Positions 32,056 through 45,575 of a stretch of 64,000 nucleotides of DNA are shown here, in pieces (the first letter of the stretch is position 1; each line of letters begins with the position of its first letter). The position numbers and the translations under genes are program-made. This stretch comes from Primula veris (lineage: Eukaryota; Streptophyta; Magnoliopsida; Ericales; Primulaceae), in the NCBI GenBank assembly GCA_963682055.1, contig OY821750.1, positions 10,790,501 to 10,854,500 of the forward strand, in the 5' to 3' direction. Under the pieces are notes generated by a model. That model was not told the origin of the DNA. It saw nothing but the letters and a program-made list of their open reading frames with translations, and did not search any database.

Positions 32056-33956
32056 AATGAGATTTAAAACATGCAACTAAATGCAATCGAGAGAACTACG
32101 AGAATTCACTGCATAAGGACAAGTAACGCGCGCATTGAACCTGCCATAGCGAAATACCTTTCGAATATACTTGTCTTAGGTACCCTAATGCTTTGAACCT
32201 TTAGCGTTTTGTGTATAACAAAATAATACCCGCACAGTGCCTTCTCTACACCACTTACTAGGCCCTTTAGTTGTTGTCCATATTTGGCTTTGAACTGCCT
32301 TGGCAAATTCAACAGAGTGCTCTAATGATTTAGCCCTAAATCATCACATAGTATCGGCCACTTTGCCATACATTTCTTCGGTGTGAGATTGAGAACTTGA
32401 TTCCACACCCTCCATCTTTTTTCTTTTGAGAATGAATGGTATGTAAATAACACTAGTGAATCTTCAAATTTATACTATGATCCAATACCATTGAATCAAT
32501 ACTAACATATCGAAAGATACTTCACTTCCTGCAACAAATTTACCATTAGCTTAGATAACAGGAGTCAAAAGTAAAAGCGTTAAAATGTAATCGTACAGTA
32601 GCATTGTCACACCCCTTATTTACATGTAGGCTATTACTACTGATGTTAACTTTATAGCAAAAAAATTATATTAAAGCATAAATGTTATACTTAATGTTAA
32701 ATAATATATTATAAATTTTTATATAAAGTTCTAGAAATTTACATTCTACATTCTTATTTTAAATTCTTATTAGTTTTGAAGTACTTCACTTAGTTAGAAA
32801 AAAATACCTTTCTATCACAATCTAGACCTTATTTAGAAAATTTGTACACTTGTTCATTAACGGCAAATTACTTACAGATTAAGGAAGAGAAAATATTTTT
32901 AAATTTACCCTTATTAAATAAGTCACTGTAAGGATAGATGTCAAGTAATTAAAAAGCTACCATTGGTAGAAGTGGTAACTAAACATAGGTTGAGTAGTGA
33001 AAAACTGCCACTAGGGATGATTTTGTTAGCTCTTAAATAGGAAGACCTTTACCTATTTGCCAATATATAGGACCATTCTGGTCTTAGGAAAACATTATAA
33101 CCTTGATATACCAGGTGAGATCAAGTACAATGAAAGAGACAAATATAAGTAGCTTCGTACTGTTGCAAAAATCCTAATATCTGGTATGTGAGTAACATGA
33201 AGTAAAAATTCTAGAAAGAGATAACCCCTATGGACTATTACATACTTAGTATAGATGTTTATGTTAGTTTGGTTAGCGTGAAACAAGAAAGAAATTGCAA
33301 AACCTAGAAGTTGTACTTAACTAAGACACCTTCCTGCAATTATAATAACTTGGAACTATTCTGTAGGTTATAAGTTTTTAATGATTGGGATGCTAACACA
33401 CTTTAGTACCTTTACAGAAATGTCTTATTTTCAAACTTAGAGATGCGTAACAGTACGCTATGACCTCCAAATTACGAAAAGTAAAACGAACCATTTTTTT
33501 GTGTGGAAAACGTACGGTCTGGTTAAGAACGTTTTGAACAAACTACTTATACCCTCATTTAGGATGTACCATTTTTAGTAAAAGAACTTAGTTCAGCTGT
33601 GATTTATCTCACGAAAACCTTACTGAAAAGTACCGCTTTTTGATCACTATGTGTTATTAATGAATTATAATTTCCTTAAAGTTTATAGCCCACTTAGCAT
33701 TTGTTAAAAATACCCAGCCCCGTCGTTTATTATATTTTTTCAGGAAATGACGACTTTGGAGCGGATCCAGCCGTAACCGGGAGTTCGGGACCTTAGATTA
33801 AGTCCTTGTGTTAAGGTTAACATTAAGGGATGCACGTGTATGATATTTGAATAAGCATTACTAAGTGTGGCTTTGAATAAGTTTACTTGAACGCATTATT
33901 TTGGCTAGTTTGTAATATATTATGTTTTATCTTAATTGTCTTCTAAATTTGTGAAA
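32056..33956. other. AT-rich non-coding DNA with possible LTR fragments
   Basis: No supported gene. tgtcacaccccttattt at about 32606 resembles a gypsy LTR start. A GC-richer block at about 33735-33835 (agcggatccagccgtaaccggg) could be part of the same fragment. No primer site or coding domain seen. Confidence 0.3.
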
Positions 33957-33960
33957 AACA

Positions 33961-34122
33961 CTATATTCCTTTTTAATGTTATTAACTTTACCTCTCTAAC
34001 TATAAATATTTAACCTTAAGAAGTGAGTTCCTGACATAACACTATATTCCTTTTTAATGTTATTAACTTTACCTCTCTTATTATAAATATTTAACCTTAA
34101 GAAGTGAGTTCCTGACAAGCAC
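33961..34122. repeat. 81-bp tandem duplication
   Basis: The segment beginning ctatattcctttttaatg and ending gtgagttcctgaca is present twice head to tail (starts 33961 and 34042) with only a few differences, so it is recent. Confidence 0.9.
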
Positions 34123-34196
34123 CTTAAAATAAATGTGAGTAACCAAAGAGGTAGATAGACACATGAATTTTTTTTTGAAAACTTGAGGATTATGGG

Positions 34197-34390
34197 TACA
34201 GAAGATAAGTATATTTTATTTAGATGAGTATATTTGAAAGTTAGTTTTGGTTACATAAGATAATATGGCCAGAATTCTAGAATTTTATTTAGATAAGTAT
34301 ATTTCAATATTAGCTTTGGGTACAGAAATAATATGGCCAGAATTCTAGGATTTTATTTAGATAAGTATATTTGAAAGTTAGCTTTGAGTT
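34197..34390. repeat. ~68-bp tandem repeat, about 2.8 copies
   Basis: Units contain attttatttagataagtat, a ttagctttggg block and atatggccagaattctag (34263 and 34331). They are imperfect, adjacent to the 81-bp duplication and unrelated to it. Confidence 0.8.
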
Positions 34391-37300
34391 TTAACAAAAA
34401 CTAATAAATCTACATGTAACAATTATGCCCAGTTTCTCATGGTGGTTCTAAGGTATATCATAGTTATGATGAGTATAATTTTAAATAAGAAAAAGTTAGT
34501 ATGAATAATTTCTTTTAATTATTAATTTTTTTTAATGTAAAGTAGTTGTAAAAACATCCATTTAATAAGTTAATAGCTTAAGCTTTATATTTATAAAATT
34601 TGCAAAAAACATGTAATTAAAATTGCATTTTAAATAATCTGCTGCATCATGATTTTGTATTTTATGATCTGACTACTAAAGTGTATTAGTTCAATTACAA
34701 CATCTTATTAAGACAGGCAAATTTCTGAGCACTTCCATTACAAACTAAAAGTATACAAAAAAGATCCAACTTAATCTCTGGCCTTTTTTCTTATCTAACC
34801 ATTTTCTTTGATGCAACACACGCATATTATTTTTAAGCAAGCATAAAAACCACCATAAATTTGTAAATTGCTTTATATGAGTAAAAAAAATATTACCTTA
34901 TGCAATAGGCAGGTGGACTTTTATTGAGCGGTTGTCGTGTTTGTGTCTTCAAAAAATATATTCCTCAAAAACTGAAAAAAAAAAAAAAAACAATTAAATT
35001 GTAGATCAAATATAAACAAAATACTATCACCGCCCCTAAAACGAACACCAACGATCTCTAAAAACATTAGGCTGTAGAGTGATGGATAACTGAAAACATA
35101 CCAATTATCATTCTTTACTCAAAAAATTTAAATATTGACGACACTTTTTATATTTAAAAACTAATTAACTATAAAAAAAAAGTTCAGTGAAAATTACAAC
35201 AAACAGTCTAGGTTAATTATCTCACAAATTCGGTAATTCAATTCAAATGGAAATTTGGAATAAAAAAGTAGTGAGATAAGAAGCGAAGGTGAGAGAATGA
35301 GTAATGAGATGTAATTTGCTCGGTTTGAAAAAGTAATGAGAGAAAGAAAGGGGAGGGGGAGATTTCTTATGGAGCCACCAGTTATTTTTAAAAAAAATAT
35401 TTGATAACTGAATCCGAGAAACACTCTAGCTTGCTCCGAAGGATTTATCCACCTACAAAATATTTAAATTTTAAATTAAATTTTAGTAATATTTCTAAAT
35501 AATACTCTTGTTTTGAACGTTACGACTCTTTTATAAAAAAAATACATATTTTGTGAAATTATTTATAAATAGCTATATATGTCATTAAAAAATGAAAAAA
35601 AAAATATTTAGAAACTAAAAAATTATAACCAAGATTAAAAAAATTAAAATTTTAAAAAATACATTTTTTTTTATAAAAAAATATGTGTGATCATGTCTAA
35701 TGTTGTTCAATCAAGTATATAATCATATCTAATCATGTCTAATCTTGTTTGATACTATGTATATATATATATTTTTTAATTTTTTTTTGGAATTTTGATT
35801 TTTTTTTTTGTATATTTTGTATGACATATATACATAATTATAAATAACTATATGTATCTAATTGTTAATAAGTACACATATGTGAATTTTTTGTAATTAA
35901 GTTGATTGATATGTACCTATTTGCAGGTCTTCATTTTTATTTTTGGGTTATCACATATGTGTTGAGTTTTTAATGGTTTTCACAGACATATTTTTAGTAG
36001 ACCCGATTTACAATAGTGTTACTTCTGATTATGGCATTCTGGGTAATTAGAAAATAGGAAGGAGGGCATTTTTAAAAAGCATATAACCCAAATGCTAATC
36101 TCTAACCCCTAAGACTAACCTCTAAACACTAAACTATAGTTCCGGAGAACTCCATCTATGTCGGTAGTTGTTCATATTTACATTGTGGTATTTATGATCA
36201 TCGGGTTAGTTCTATTAACGTTCTTTTATATATGTGTTTTTTCCGTTTACCATCAAATTTAGCTCGTGTTTTCCGATTTTGTTATCGTTTTCCCATATTG
36301 TATCCCGCTTATGTTTCCTGATTTGACAACTAGTCTAAACCCTAAACCCTAAATGTTATAAATGTGAATCCCAATGTTATAAATGTGATGTAAGTCATGT
36401 AAAATCAATGATCATCTATCTCTTTACATTGACAAATAACCTCTAAAGAGAGTTTGTTCACTGATTTATCCGGATAGGTGGTTATAAAAATAAGTAGTTA
36501 AATATTATATAATACTGTGAAGTATTGAGTTTAATTACCTTAATGATTTAACAAGGGATAGCTACATGTAAAATAATTACACTAGTTCAAATCATATTTG
36601 TTAGTTCAGAATCTTGTATTTTAGCCGAACATGTAATGATATAGCAATTTCCTTAAAATTAAATATAACCAATTAATTCAGAATTGCATGTAAATTTATT
36701 ATCTAATGCCTTCTGGGCACACACACTAATCAATTAATTTTGTTTATGTTGTAGATGAATGCACGTGCGATGCGCTATAAGCTATTGATAAGGCTTATGT
36801 ACGGAACGGATAGCTCGTATAGTGAACGCTTCTATTCAAAGGCCCCCTGTAATTGGTACAGGGAGAATGTTTTAGCTTAGGATTATTCTACAACACGCAT
36901 GCCGCTCAAATGGGGCTGGATTTCTGGTTTTTCCATTGCATATTTTGCTGTTTTTATGAATTCGGTTGGTTATGTTTTCAAACAATTTTTATTTCGTTAA
37001 CTATGAAACATATGCGATAGGGCCTACGAGTTTACCCTATTTGTATTGATGTTACAATTATGTTTTATGAGTCGGTTCGTATCTCATATTTCAAAATCAA
37101 GTATATTACTCTCTATCGGTTGTTTCATGTAGTTGTTATGTTTTATTTTTTTAAAATTAGTTGGTCTTTTATTTTCGGAATGCATATGCTGTTCTTTGCC
37201 ATTCTTTTTGGGATATTAGACCCATTTCTGCTTACAGTAGAGCGACATAATGACTAGATTCCGGTGTACTTTTTTTTTTTAATTTCAAAAATTGTTTGCA

Positions 37301-38063
37301 TATCCAATTAGTAGTTTACATATTTTATAGTGTTCACGTTACCCCTGAAAGACTTACTCTAATGTTCTTGCATATCCAAATCTTAATATGTTACTGTAAT
37401 GTGAACACACTCTTAAAATATGCAGTATCTCACAAAATTCACATGTATTTTAACTAGGAGGTTTAAGATCATGGTAATGCATACTAAATGTTTGTAGGCT
37501 TTTTCCTCCAAGCATGTGGAACATATAGAATGTCTAAAAGTAGTGAGCAAAAAAAGATAGTTCTTAATTCTTATGAGTGCATACAGAAAGACTTCATTTT
37601 TATATTTTGTTAATAAGAAATTGTGAAAAAGCGCTAATAGAAATATGTAAAATTGCATGCAAAAAGTCTCGTTATTACAATTTGTTTCGGGATATGCTAA
37701 CGAAAATGTAAGGATCCTTAAACATATATATATTTGCATAAAGTTATTGCGCTTGCTTGTTTTATCTATGTTATAGTCATTGAGTTTGGTAAAAGGCACT
37801 ACGTTCTAAAAATAGGCCATAGACAAGAAAGAAAGAAAATGTTTTGCCCATTAATGACATTTTGTTTTTATGTTAAATAAGTATACATGTGGTCTGATAT
37901 ACAATATATATATTGTGCTTGAACTAAATGGTCACAATTAAAAAGTAAAGAGTATACAACTAAGATGATATACACGAACCATATGACTTTCTTCCAAGAT
38001 ATAAACTAACCTGTTAACTCTTTTTGTGACTCTTGTTAAAATTTTACTGATCACGTATTTGCA
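34391..38063. other. AT-rich intergenic DNA with a short telomere-like motif
   Basis: No credible coding region. At about 36333-36352 ctaaaccctaaaccctaaa contains two and a half (CCCTAAA) units; such short matches also act as telo-boxes. Degenerate relatives (ctctaacccctaagactaacctctaaacactaaac) lie at about 36100-36133. The remainder is AT-rich. Confidence 0.4.
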
Positions 38064-39560
38064 AGTTGGATGATTTAACAATTGCGGATCAGATAATAGA
38101 GGATTCGACCACACAAAATAAGGAAAAGCATAGTGGACCAATTAAAGACCCAGTCATGCCTCCTCCAACCAAATCAAAAAAGAAGAGCAAAAAAAAAGGT
38201 GGCCCGAGCAGAATGTCCCGAACCTTTGTGGACGATGCCACTGAAGGAGGGGGAGTTGGTTCACAAGGCGAAGTGGACACCCCAACCATGCACATCATTA
38301 CCCCCACGGGCACCTAGACCAGCTCGCAAGTGCAGTGTTTTCCATAAGCCGGGACACACGAAGAGAAATTGCGTGGATAGAATATCAAATGATCTTGAAA
38401 ATGAAAATGATAATAGTCCGACCAAAAAACATGATTCAACTCAATTTTTTTTTACCGACACACAGGTTGAGGTACTGGTTCAGTGTGTTTATGTCGTTGG
38501 TTTTAGACTATCTGTAACCATAGTTGGCGTTAATAATTTTTTCACTCATGTATGGGCAGGATTCCGATGATGGTAGCTCACACCGGTCAATGATCCAACT
38601 GCTTGTTTTCTACTCAATACAAAGGTTGAGGTAATTAATTATTAAGTGTGATTATGCCGTATGTTTTAGACTATATATATAACCATAGCCGAATCTAATG
38701 TTTTTTCTCTCATGTATGGGCATGATGCTGATGATGGTGGCTCATCACAGATCGATGATCCAACTGTTTGTTTTCTACCCAATACAGAGGTTGACGTAAT
38801 TAATTATTAAGTGTGTTTATGTTGTATGTTTTAGACAATATATAAACATACTTGGATCTAATGTTTTTTCTTTCATGTATGGGCAGAATGTTGATGACGG
38901 TGGCTCATTACTTTTTGAATATCTGGAAGAACAACTCTCGTAAAAAAAATAATGTTGTGAAAAAAAAAATAAGGGAAAAGGCAAGTTAACGACAAATAGC
39001 CCCCACCTAGAAAAACATCAATCCCTACCAAATCCAAAAACCCTACTGGACCCTCTCGATAAAAAATTATGTATAGTGACGAAATATATCATTTATATTA
39101 CCCTTACATTGAAAGGATAGACGACGTAAAAGGTAATGTAAACTGTGTTTTTCGAGTTATTATTCAAGTTGTGGGTAAAGAAAGGCGGGCTGATGATTGG
39201 TGTGAAGTGAGAAAAGATTTGTATAATGAGCTTAAAAACCATCTCGACCCATTTTATGAGTTTTTTGAATGCTTTAATGATATAAAGGGGTTACAATTCA
39301 TGAGTGATTCGTTACTTTGAGATTCAAACGAAAAGCCCTTCTCGTGAAAAATGGATATAATTTTCTGAGTGTGGTTTTCTTGTCGCGTCGTGCTATAACG
39401 TTTCTATAGTAGTTTTGAATATTAATGATCTATAGAGTAATAGCTTTTTCCCGTGTTATTCTGCGCCAACTCATCAATGTGTGCCAATTATAATGTCTTA
39501 CTTCAACAATGACCATTACGTCAACAATGAATCATTTGCAGCTGCTGCTATATCAGCTTG
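38064..39560 (+). pseudogene. Decayed MULE/FAR1-related gene with zinc knuckle and OTU-like domain
   Basis: A basic block (PPPTKSKKKSKKKGGP) precedes PARKCSVFHKPGHTKRNC, a knuckle like the C-terminal CxxC-GHNxRxC of FAR1/FRS and MULE proteins; they are in different frames, so there is at least one indel. Downstream, from about 39069, PYIERIDDVKGNVNCVFRVI matches the start of the plant OTU-type domain (usual DVKGDGNCGFR); Cys is kept but neighbours are changed. KWI-stop-FSECGFLVASCYNV and later FNNDHYVN give the rest of the domain with stops. No transposase core is seen upstream, so this is a remnant. Confidence 0.6.
38440..38920 (+). repeat. ~163-bp tandem repeat carrying a mini-exon
   Basis: catgtatgggca recurs at 38547, 38711 and 38874 (periods 164 and 163). 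Each unit has an acceptor-like tatgggca(g/t), a ~70-nt segment (GATGATGGTGGCTCA...) and a donor-like gttga(g/c)|gtaatt or gtactg. The second unit reads DADDGGSSQIDDPTV in frame. The third reads NVDDGGSLLFEY and then stops. Confidence 0.75.
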
Positions 39561-40149
39561 GAGTGTTGGAAATCACTTCAGCTCCTATAATTACCATGAA
39601 TTGAACTTAGGAGAGTTTCATTCCATCCATTTACCGCTTGTTATTTTAACAGTTCAGCAATGTTATTAAGAATTCGGATACTTGATGAAAGGATTTATAG
39701 TATAAGTGATAAGATAGAAATGGCAAAGAGAGGTCAGTGACAAAAGGCATACAAGTACAATTTTTTTTAAAAAGTATACTAACAAAGCACTAGTGTTTTG
39801 GAAAATAGTACAAATTTTTAGTGCACTAGCCTAGTTGGAAAAAGGTCGCTGGTATAGCATAGCTCTTCACTATAACAAAAGGGGCCAAAAATCTCAAACT
39901 AAAAGTCCATGAAAAATACAACTATATTGGGAACTTGATTAAGACGGTTGAATATTGCTTGAGCTAAGGATATTAGCGAAATTAGAACTGGTGATATTCC
40001 CTAAACTGCAGATTCTATAGTACCCAAAAAACAAGAGGATCTCTTCCTAAAGTTATGTGCCTCTCTTGAAGGTCACCATGACCAAAAAAGTCAAAATCCA
40101 GGTCACTAAGTAATAACTAACCCACATATTCACTATTCTTAGTTTCAAC

Positions 40150-43100
40150 ATATGCAAATATTTCAAATGAACTTCATGTCATATGTTCTTTCAGCTGAAT
40201 TGAATGCAATTTCGATTCAATTTTATGCATTTTTAGCTAACTATATATACTTTCGACTGAACTATATTCACTTGTTATTTTTTTCATTTTTTATAATTTT
40301 TATTATTTTTTGTGATTTTTGTTATTTTTTTATAATGTTTTGTGATTTTTGTGAATTTTTTTTATAGTTTTTTTTATAATTTTTTGTGATTTTTTATAAG
40401 TTTTTGTGATTTTTTATATTTTTTATATTTTTTTTTGATTTTTCGGTATAAAAAGTGTTATATTGACAAAAAAAATTATATATATTTTTTGTAATATTTT
40501 AAAAAGTTTGTGATTTTTTTCATTTTTTGTGATTTTTTGTGATTTTTTGTAATTTTTTAAATTTTTTATAATTTTTATAATTTTTATAATTTTTTTGATT
40601 TTTGTATTTTTTTAAGGGGTAATTCCCTATAAGTATCTCATAACAAATTATATTTCTCCTATGTATCTTGATAATTTCACATTCCTCATAAGTATCACTT
40701 TTTAATTATTTAGTTTATTTTCTTAATTGTCATACAAACCAAAATATAATATACATATTTTATCTCTCTACAAACCCAAGAAAATAGTTTTAAATTACAA
40801 CAAAATAAAAAAAAAACACAAAAAAATTATAAAAATGAAAAAAATCACAAAAAAAACAAAAAAAAACAAAAAAAACAAAAAACTATAAAAAAATGAAAAA
40901 AAATCACAAAAAAGCAGAAAAAAATCAAAAAAATAAAAAAAAATTTATAAAAAATCATTAAAATAAAAAAATAACAAAAAATCACAAAAAATTATAAAAA
41001 ATCACAAAAAATCACCAAAAATAACCAAAAATCACAAAAAAAAATTAAAAAATTATAAAAAATTATAAAAATTATAAAAATTATAAAAAATTTAAAAAAT
41101 GAAAAAAATGAAAAAAATCACAAACGTTTTAAAAAATTACAAAAAAAAATATATAATTTTTTTGTCAATATAACACTTTTTACAACGAAAAATATAAAAA
41201 TATAAAAAATCACAAAAAATTATTAAAAAAATCAAAAAATTAAAAAAATGAAAAAAACGAAAAAATTATATAAAATTCACAAAAAATACAAAAATCACAA
41301 AAAATCACAAAACATTATAAAAAAATAACAAAAATCACAAAAAAATTATAAAAATTATAAAAAATCACAAAAATCACAAAAAAAAAAAAGAATTATAAAA
41401 AAAATGAAAAAATCATAAACTTTTTAAAAATTTACAAAAAATATGTATTTTTTTTTTTGTAATATAACACTTTTTATACCGAAAAGTGATTTTTTTTTAT
41501 TAAAAAAAATGGTTTTTTCATAATAAATGTGCATTTTTTTAATCTTAATGAGCTGAAAGTGCATCTAATTCAGTCAAAAATACATATAATTCAGTCAAAA
41601 GCGTATATAGTTCAATAAAAGTGCATATAGTTCAGTTGAAAGTGTATATAGTTAGTCAAAAATGCATAAATTTGAGTCAAAATTGCATTCAATTCAGCTG
41701 AAAGTACATCTAGTTTCGTTGAAAGTGCATACAATTCAGTCGAAAGTAAACATAGTTCAATAAAAGTGAGTATATATATAGTTCAGCTAAAAGTGCATCT
41801 GGTTCAGCTGAAAGTACATCTGTTTCAGCTTAAAGTGCATCTAATTTAGTTAAAAGTACATATAGTTAAGTCAAAAGTGCATATAGTGTAGTCGAAAATG
41901 AATATAGTACAGTCGAAAGTGCATATAGTTCTTTTAAAAATGCATTTGGTACAACTGAAAGTGCATATGGTTCAGTTGAAAGTGCATATGGTTTAGCTAA
42001 AAGTGTATCTGGTTCAGCTGAAAGTGCATATGGTTCAGACAAAAGTGCATCTAGTTCAATAAAAGTGCATATCGTTCTGTAAAACCTGCATGTAATTCAA
42101 CTAAAAGTGCATATGGTTCGGCTGAAAGTGCATATGGTTCAGCTAAAAGTGTATCTGGTTCAGCTGAAACTGCATATGGTTCAGACAAAAGTGCATCTAG
42201 TTCAATAAAAGTGCATATCGTTCTGTAAAACCTGCATCTGGTTCAACTAAAAGTACATCTGATTCGGCTGAAAGTGCATATAGTTCAGCTAAAAGTGCAT
42301 CTGGTTCAGTCGAAAGTGCATCTAGTACAGTCGAAAAGTGCATAAAGTTCAATAAAAGTGATTTTTTTTTTTTTTTTATTTTTTATAATTTTGTGATTTT
42401 TTTTTTTTAATATTTTGTGATTTTTTTCATTTTTTATAATTTTATGTGATTTTTTTCATTTTTTTATAATATTTTGTACTTTTTTTCATTTTTTATAATT
42501 TTTTATAATTTTTTCATTTTTTTCATTTTTTATAATATTTTATGATTTTATGATTTTTTATATTTTTTTGTGATTTTTTTTAGTTTTTTTTTATATTTTT
42601 ATAGTATTTTGTGATTTTTTTTTTATTTTTTATAATTTTATGTGATTTTTTTTTATTTTTTATAATATTTTGTGATTTTTTTCATTTATTTTTTTTTCAT
42701 TTATTTTTTTTTTGTGATTTATTTTCTTTTTTTGTATTTTTTGTGATTTTTTGTGTTTTTTTTTTAATAAAAATATATTTTTTTTTTAATTTTTACAATT
42801 TTTTGTGATTTGTTTTCATTTATTTTGAGATTTTTTGCATTTTATATAATTTTATGTGTTTTTTTCCATTTTTTTATTAAATATGTGTATGGCGTTTTGG
42901 TAAATAAAGTAAATAATTAAAAAGTGGTACCTATAGGGAATATGAAATTATGAAGGTAATTAGGAGGAATATAATTTCAAAAGTGGTACCTACGGGGCAT
43001 TATTTGTTTTTTTAATAATTTTTTATGATTTTTTGTGATTTTTTATAATTTTTTATAATTTTTCATTTTTTTTGTGTTTTTTTTGTGTTTTTTTATATTT

Positions 43101-43335
43101 TTTATATTTTTTTATATTTTTTATTTTTTTGTGTTTTTTTATTTTGTTGTAATTTAAAACTATTTTTTTGGGTTTGTAGAAAAATAAAATATGTATATTA
43201 TATTTTAGTTTGTATGACAATTTAGTAAATAAACTAAATAATTAAAAAGTGGTACCTACGAGAAATGTGAACTTATCAACATATATATGAGGAATATAAG
43301 TTGGTATGAAGTATTTATAGGGAATTATCCCTAAA
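40150..43335. repeat. Large A/T-rich inverted-repeat structure
   Basis: Inverted ends of about 190 bp (40614-40810 and 43140-43335) start from aggggtaattccctataagta and its complement tatagggaattatccct. A third, partial copy in the same orientation as the right arm is at about 42885-43010. Between them are an A-rich block (about 40800-41510, caaaaaatcacaaaaaattat), a 22-bp satellite (41535-42355) and a T-rich block. Outside the left arm, 40152-40613 is an inverted copy of interior material from about 41040-41720. No coding capacity. It could be a non-autonomous foldback or MULE-like element with later rearrangement. Confidence 0.75.
41535..42355. repeat. 22-bp satellite, about 38 copies
   Basis: The consensus is close to agtgcatatggttcagctgaaa with many variants (catctagttcaat, catatagttcagt). 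A higher-order unit of about 146 bp repeats around 42009 and 42155. An inverted short piece of the same satellite lies at about 40165-40290. Confidence 0.88.
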
Positions 43336-44589
43336 TATTATTACCTTAATTTTTGAACAAATTTTGTGTTAAATTTTAAGAAATATCTACTTTTATAATA
43401 AATTTAAGTGTAAAGTGTAATTTTTTAAACATTATTTTATAAGTCTTACTCTAAAATACCAAAAGTCCAATGTACTCGTATAGTTATGTTTAACTAAATC
43501 TAGCAATACTTTCCACTATAACGTGTGGAGCCACAAATCCGTAAACTTATATAACTTACTCAACTTCTTTTGAACGTATTAATACAAATATTTTAATATT
43601 TTATTACAGATAAAATAACATATCTAAATAAATATAGAAAAGGGTCCAAATTTAACAATTGTAATGAGTTGCTATGAGTAAAAATCTCATTTTGTCAAAT
43701 TTGATACAAATTCTTGTTGGGTTGAAATTATATATAATTTTGTGAAAAATAATTAAATGCGAACCATTTAGGCATATAATTCAACTTAAGTAAGAAATAT
43801 AAATATAACAATAATTTGCAAATTATAGCAAATATAATAGTATAATAGTATAAAAGTATGATTTTATAGTGAAATCTAAAAGTGACCAATGTAGCATCAA
43901 AAAACATGTTAACATGTAAAGTGTGTAACTAAACATGTCACTCCATTGCTTATGTGTCGCTTATAGTTAACAAAAATCACGTATACAATTGTAGATGCTC
44001 TGACATGTTAACGATAAAAGTAAAAAATTGTTTGATAATTAATTCCCTCACCCATACTCATTTTAGTTTTACCAAAGTTTAAACAAGTCTCGATATAGAA
44101 ATAGAATTGCAATTTTCTTATTTCTTGTGTTGCCTACTTGCATGGAATCGTAGTTTTAATTTAGCTGTTCAATTTGACTAATTCAGGATAGCGGTAGAAA
44201 TAATATGATTATTCATTTATTTTTGGGATATTAAAGTTTACATTTTGGTTTTAGCACTTCATAAAATGACAACACATTTAAGAGATAAGAGTAATCATTA
44301 TTCATTTATTTTGGGACACTTTCTTAATTTGATGTTTGATTAGGAACTATATTTTAAACAATGCTCGAGTGCTCAAAATAGTAACATCTCATTAAATAAT
44401 TGATTCGTTTGGTTCTCCTTGTACATGCTGATGTCAATTTTCAATTTGATTTTTACTTTTATTTAGTCAATCAGCATGTGATTTTATCATGTCTTGATGT
44501 TATAATCTATCCTAATTGACAACCTTATTGATATTTTACACATCTTAATAAAACATTAAATTAAATTAGTGAAAATAATAAGTGTAGCA
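43336..44589. other. AT-rich intergenic DNA
   Basis: Nothing identifiable as gene, RNA or element end. Confidence 0.5.
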
Positions 44590-45045
44590 ATTAATTTTCT
44601 ATTTATGTGGTCGGAAAGCCTATTCAAATTGTACCAAATACAACAAAATTGAACCGAACGATGAAAAAAATAAAATGGCTAGAAAACAATAAGATTGAAC
44701 AGAAAGATTACTAAGTTATCGTTTGACAATGAAATTGAACCAAATATCAACAAATTGAATACGATTGACAACCAAATTGAACTGTTTGACAAACAAATGC
44801 AATCATATGAACACAAATTGATCCGAGTGATAATAAATTGAACAGTATGACAAAATGAAGCAAATAATAACTAAATTGAACCGAATGACATCAAATGAAA
44901 TTGATTGAAAAAAATCTGAAGAGAATGGCGTATTTTGGATGGAATGACAACCAAATAAACCGAATTAATGACAATAAATCCTTCCAAATCAAACAATAAA
45001 CTGAAATCAATGACAACAATATTGAACCGAATGAAATGACAACTA
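44590..45045. repeat. Degenerate short-period tandem repeat
   Basis: Many imperfect copies of an aattgaaccgaatgacaacaa-like unit of roughly 24 bp lie in tandem. They are too divergent for a firm copy count. Confidence 0.65.
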
Positions 45046-45411
45046 TATGGAAGAAAACACCAACAAAATATCCAAAAAAAATCCATTCATTGCAGCATAC
45101 TAATTTTGATTAGTTAATTTATTCAAATATTGTGTTAATTAGACTCTAAGTTGAACAACTTTAAGTGTCATTTATCTGTTTATATATATGTTGGTCTGTT
45201 TAATCTTCAAATGAAAAATCAAATGTCATTCCCAAATATAACTTATTTCATTAGAGGTGAAAATCGAGCACGTCAATTTATCGGGTCAATATCCACACGC
45301 TGAAAAACTAATTTGTTATTACAACATGCTATATTTTGGGTGTATTTTAATAAAAGAACGGTTTTTCTATTTGCGTGTCTAGTGAGTCAGTGACTGTACA
45401 AATGTCCTTAC

Positions 45412-45575
45412 ACTATGTCTAAGTGAGGTTGCAACATTTACTTGAAACCATACACGCTGTCTTAGCAGGTTGTAACTTTGGTTGCAATATTACTTGAAAC
45501 CTGTCAACACTTGTCTCAGTAGGTTGTAACTGAGGTTGCAACATTGCTTGAAACCTAACAACACTGTCTTAGTTC
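45412..45575. repeat. ~53-bp tandem repeat, three copies
   Basis: cttgaaacc recurs at 45441, 45493 and 45547, each within a unit containing gaggttgcaacat and tgtctta/tctcagtaggttgtaac. Confidence 0.85.

Noticed and set aside
36333..36352. Interstitial telomere array
   Set aside because: Only two and a half (CCCTAAA) units; this is within chance or telo-box range.
42611..42808. Phe-rich membrane-like ORF (also 40152-40367 and 54845-55087)
   Set aside because: Poly(T) DNA gives Phe/Leu/Ile in any frame; no conserved motif.
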